Notes under the pieces: generated by a model
Database searches by the model: none
The model's input: the letters and a program-made list of their open reading frames with translations, nothing else
What the model was told of the DNA's origin: nothing
Assembly (NCBI GenBank): GCA_016787285.1
Contig: JAEUUV010000303.1
Coordinates: 1 to 32,987 of the forward strand
Origin: Saprospiraceae bacterium
Lineage (GTDB): Bacteria; Bacteroidota; Bacteroidia; Chitinophagales; Saprospiraceae
DNA length: 32,987 nt
Direction of reading: 5' to 3'
In this document: positions 31,015-32,987 of the stretch, one piece after another
How positions within the stretch are numbered: position 1 is the stretch's first letter
Layout: the number at the start of each line of letters is the position of its first letter
Translations under genes and position numbers: made by a program

Positions 31015-32987
31015 TCAACGCTCCAGCACAAACCGCACCGCCACCCGCGCACTGCCGTCGGCAGGCTGCACAAGCAGCAAATACAGTCCGTTGGCCAGAC
31101 CCTCAGGCAATTGAAGCGCCTCGCCGGAAGTATGTTTCCCTTCCAGCACCAACTGCCCCTGTGCATTCAGCACCTGAATCCGGGCCGATCCACTTTGCCC
31201 GCCCGCTATTTCCACCAACAACAAGCCGCTCGTCGGATTGGGGCGCACCAAGAATGTCGTGGCAAAGCCGCCGGCAGCATTTCGCTCCTGTGTGGCCGGC
31301 TCCTGTACGGAGGCCACATACGGCTGCACCGGACAACTGAACGTGTTGATGTGCGCCTCCGAACTCGTGCCGTCTTCCAGTTTGGCCGACACAAGGACGA
31401 ACGCCATTTGCGCCTGCTTGGGCAGGGTGTATTCGAAAATATCACTTTCCCCGTTTTTCAGGTCGCCTGTCAGCGGCTTGAACCGAATGGACCGGAAAGG
31501 GCCGAGGTTGGGGTTTCGCACCTCGTAGGTGTTGCCGCCCGGAGCCGCATAGATTACCCCATTGGCGGGCGCCTTGGCCGTCATGCTACCGGGCAATTGG
31601 AAGTAGGCGAATTTCAGCGGACTGGCGCAGGTGTTGGTCAGCCGCATGCGGTACCGCGGATTTCCCGACGCGTCGAGCCGGATGCTCAGCAATTCGTACT
31701 TGATGCAACTGCCGGGCGGCATTTTCAGGTCGCAGGCCGTTTCGTCGGCTGCCGGCTGAATGGCGACGGTGAAGCAGCAGGTGTCGCGGATACCGCAATG
31801 GTTGGCGGCTTCGTAGCACACTACCGTTTCGCCCACGGGGAATGCGCCGCCAACCGGCAAGCCCTGCACGAGGGTGAGCACGATGTCGGGATCAGGGCAA
31901 TCGGTGGTTGCCGTGGGCAAGGGGTAGGTCAGGTTTACCGAGGACTGGTTGGCCGGCACCGGTACTGTCAGGTTGCCGGGGCAAGCCAGGTCCACGTTCG
32001 TGATCACGCGCCGGAGAATGTAGGTGACGACCGAGTCGCAGCCGTCGGCTGTCGTCAGGGTTTGCACCACGGTGTCGGGTTGGGTGTAGGGCGTGCCGGC
32101 GAGGATGATAGTGTCGCCGGGGTAGAACTGGATGGTCAACGTGGTGGGAATAGGCTGAGGTAGCACGACCACCGCCACGGTATCGCGCAGGGTTCTTCCG
32201 CAGGGATCGGTGGCTTCCAGGACATACGTTCCGGTCGAGTCAACCGATATGGCCTGTGTTGCCGGTCCGTTCGACCAGTTGTACGTCACAAATCCCGTTC
32301 CCGCGTCGAGGGTGAGGGCCTGACCGGCGCAAAGAATCCGGTCGGGACCAAGGTTGGGTTTGGGCGGAGCAGGCGGGTACTGGAAAGCAATGCTGTCCAG
32401 GTTATTTGCGTAGTCGCACTCGGCGATGCCGTTGAACGGGAAATCGGCAGGGTCCAGGGGCGTGATTTGCCCAATTACGATGCCGGCAAAGGTGTACACC
32501 TTCGGATAATTTTTCCAGTTTGCGAGATTAGTCAACGTGCCGGTTTGGCAGGAATCGGGCGGCAGATCGAGGATTTGCAACACCAGCACGTCAAGCAAGA
32601 TGGCCGCGCCGGTCATCGGGTTGCTGTCGTACACGCCTATCTGCAGCGTGCCGTCGAAGGGCTGTTTGCCCGAGTTACAGAGCCGGTAAGTGCCAAATGC
32701 CGCCGAGTCGCAGCCGATGGAATCAATTTGGAAGGAGATGTCGGGTTTGTCGGTGCAGGGTGGATCGGGGCAGTTTGGGCAGGTGCTCCGGATGGACATG
32801 TCCGTCAATTGGAGTGTGGTCGTTGCGGCCTCCTGGGTTGTCGGGGCGGCAAACACGTTTTGCTGCGTCGGCAGGTTGATCGGGTTGGCTACATCGAACA
32901 CCGGTACCTGTTCCGGGACATAGTTGCTGCAATCAAACCCGATACCGAGGTTCAGGTCGGTTTTGAGCAAGGTGGTGTACTGGTCGG
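31015..32987 (-). CDS. Second giant secreted propeller protein with HYR and T9SS domains (5' end outside window)
   Basis: The frame is open to the right edge of the window, so only the C-terminal 657 or so residues are visible. They begin at the end of a propeller module (DQYTTLLKTDLNL) and continue with a CARDB-like domain (KPDISFQIDSIGCDSA), an Ig/PKD-like domain (NLGPDRILCAGQALTL), a PGDT...GCDSVVTYIL segment, an HYR domain (LACPGNLTVPVPANQ), the conserved 140-residue domain and a T9SS type A domain (VRPNPTSGLLLVEI). It is a paralog of the gene at 24984: the last 242 residues differ at about 20 positions by eye, while the HYR and Ig regions are clearly more diverged. The third propeller of the first protein is absent here. 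Same export route and likely a similar surface role. Confidence 0.9.
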   Translation of the reverse strand, partial: DQYTTLLKTDLNLGIGFDCSNYVPEQVPVFDVANPINLPTQQNVFAAPTTQEAATTTLQLTDMSIRSTCPNCPDPPCTDKPDISFQIDSIGCDSAAFGTYRLCNSGKQPFDGTLQIGVYDSNPMTGAAILLDVLVLQILDLPPDSCQTGTLTNLANWKNYPKVYTFAGIVIGQITPLDPADFPFNGIAECDYANNLDSIAFQYPPAPPKPNLGPDRILCAGQALTLDAGTGFVTYNWSNGPATQAISVDSTGTYVLEATDPCGRTLRDTVAVVVLPQPIPTTLTIQFYPGDTIILAGTPYTQPDTVVQTLTTADGCDSVVTYILRRVITNVDLACPGNLTVPVPANQSSVNLTYPLPTATTDCPDPDIVLTLVQGLPVGGAFPVGETVVCYEAANHCGIRDTCCFTVAIQPAADETACDLKMPPGSCIKYELLSIRLDASGNPRYRMRLTNTCASPLKFAYFQLPGSMTAKAPANGVIYAAPGGNTYEVRNPNLGPFRSIRFKPLTGDLKNGESDIFEYTLPKQAQMAFVLVSAKLEDGTSSEAHINTFSCPVQPYVASVQEPATQERNAAGGFATTFLVRPNPTSGLLLVEIAGGQSGSARIQVLNAQGQLVLEGKHTSGEALQLPEGLANGLYLLLVQPADGSARVAVRFVLER

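Noticed and set aside
24984..32987. Repeated modules considered as a CRISPR or tandem DNA repeat array
   Set aside because: The repetition is at the protein-domain level (propeller modules of about 430 residues), with no short direct repeats separated by unique spacers.

Overview
The window looks like a chromosomal stretch of a Bacteroidota bacterium, most likely from the Saprospiria/Chitinophagia side of the phylum (lineage placement is inference). Evidence: several secreted proteins end in type IX secretion (T9SS) C-terminal sorting domains; there is a one-protein hybrid two-component system with propeller, kinase, receiver and AraC domains; start codons lack Shine-Dalgarno sequences; and several genes are preceded by close matches to the Bacteroidota -7 promoter element TAnnTTTG. 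No rRNA, tRNA, CRISPR array, transposase or prophage gene was seen, and no gene-free stretch exceeds 300 bases.

Layout. 1-2480: an XRE-type regulator with two palindromes upstream and an 11-G tract near its 3' end, a small metal-binding lipoprotein, a convergent GNAT acetyltransferase, and two tandem paralogous small secreted proteins with paired CxxxC motifs. 2562-6823: a secreted papain-like protease with a DUF4384-like C-terminus, then a TPR-containing hybrid histidine kinase. 6906-9581: an accessory-looking island with a DUF4240 gene broken by a -1 frameshift, a DUF3883 nuclease-like protein, and a convergent antitoxin/PIN-toxin pair. 9757-14419: minus-strand housekeeping genes: ferredoxin and ferredoxin reductase, then engB, a PlsB-like acyltransferase and an enoyl-CoA hydratase in tight succession. 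14544-16808: hypF with no other hydrogenase gene in view. 16883-24778: the hybrid two-component regulator followed by two secreted propeller proteins and a c-type cytochrome, all on the plus strand. 24984-32987: two tandem giant secreted multi-propeller proteins on the minus strand, the second running off the right edge.

How the parts relate. The regulator at 16883 and the three exported proteins after it may form one regulon. Four direct repeats with mostly 21-bp spacing sit between the regulator and the first secreted protein, and an AraC-type domain could bind them. The two giant genes are a recent duplication: their last 242 residues differ at about 20 positions by eye, and each is followed by a related hairpin element.

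The window also carries at least four different families of short or long palindromic repeats. One is inserted in frame inside the kinase domain of the hybrid regulator and another touches the stop codon of the GNAT gene. The best candidates for something undescribed are the tandem paired-cysteine secreted proteins next to the papain-like protease, the 21-bp repeat array, and the in-frame palindrome in the kinase.
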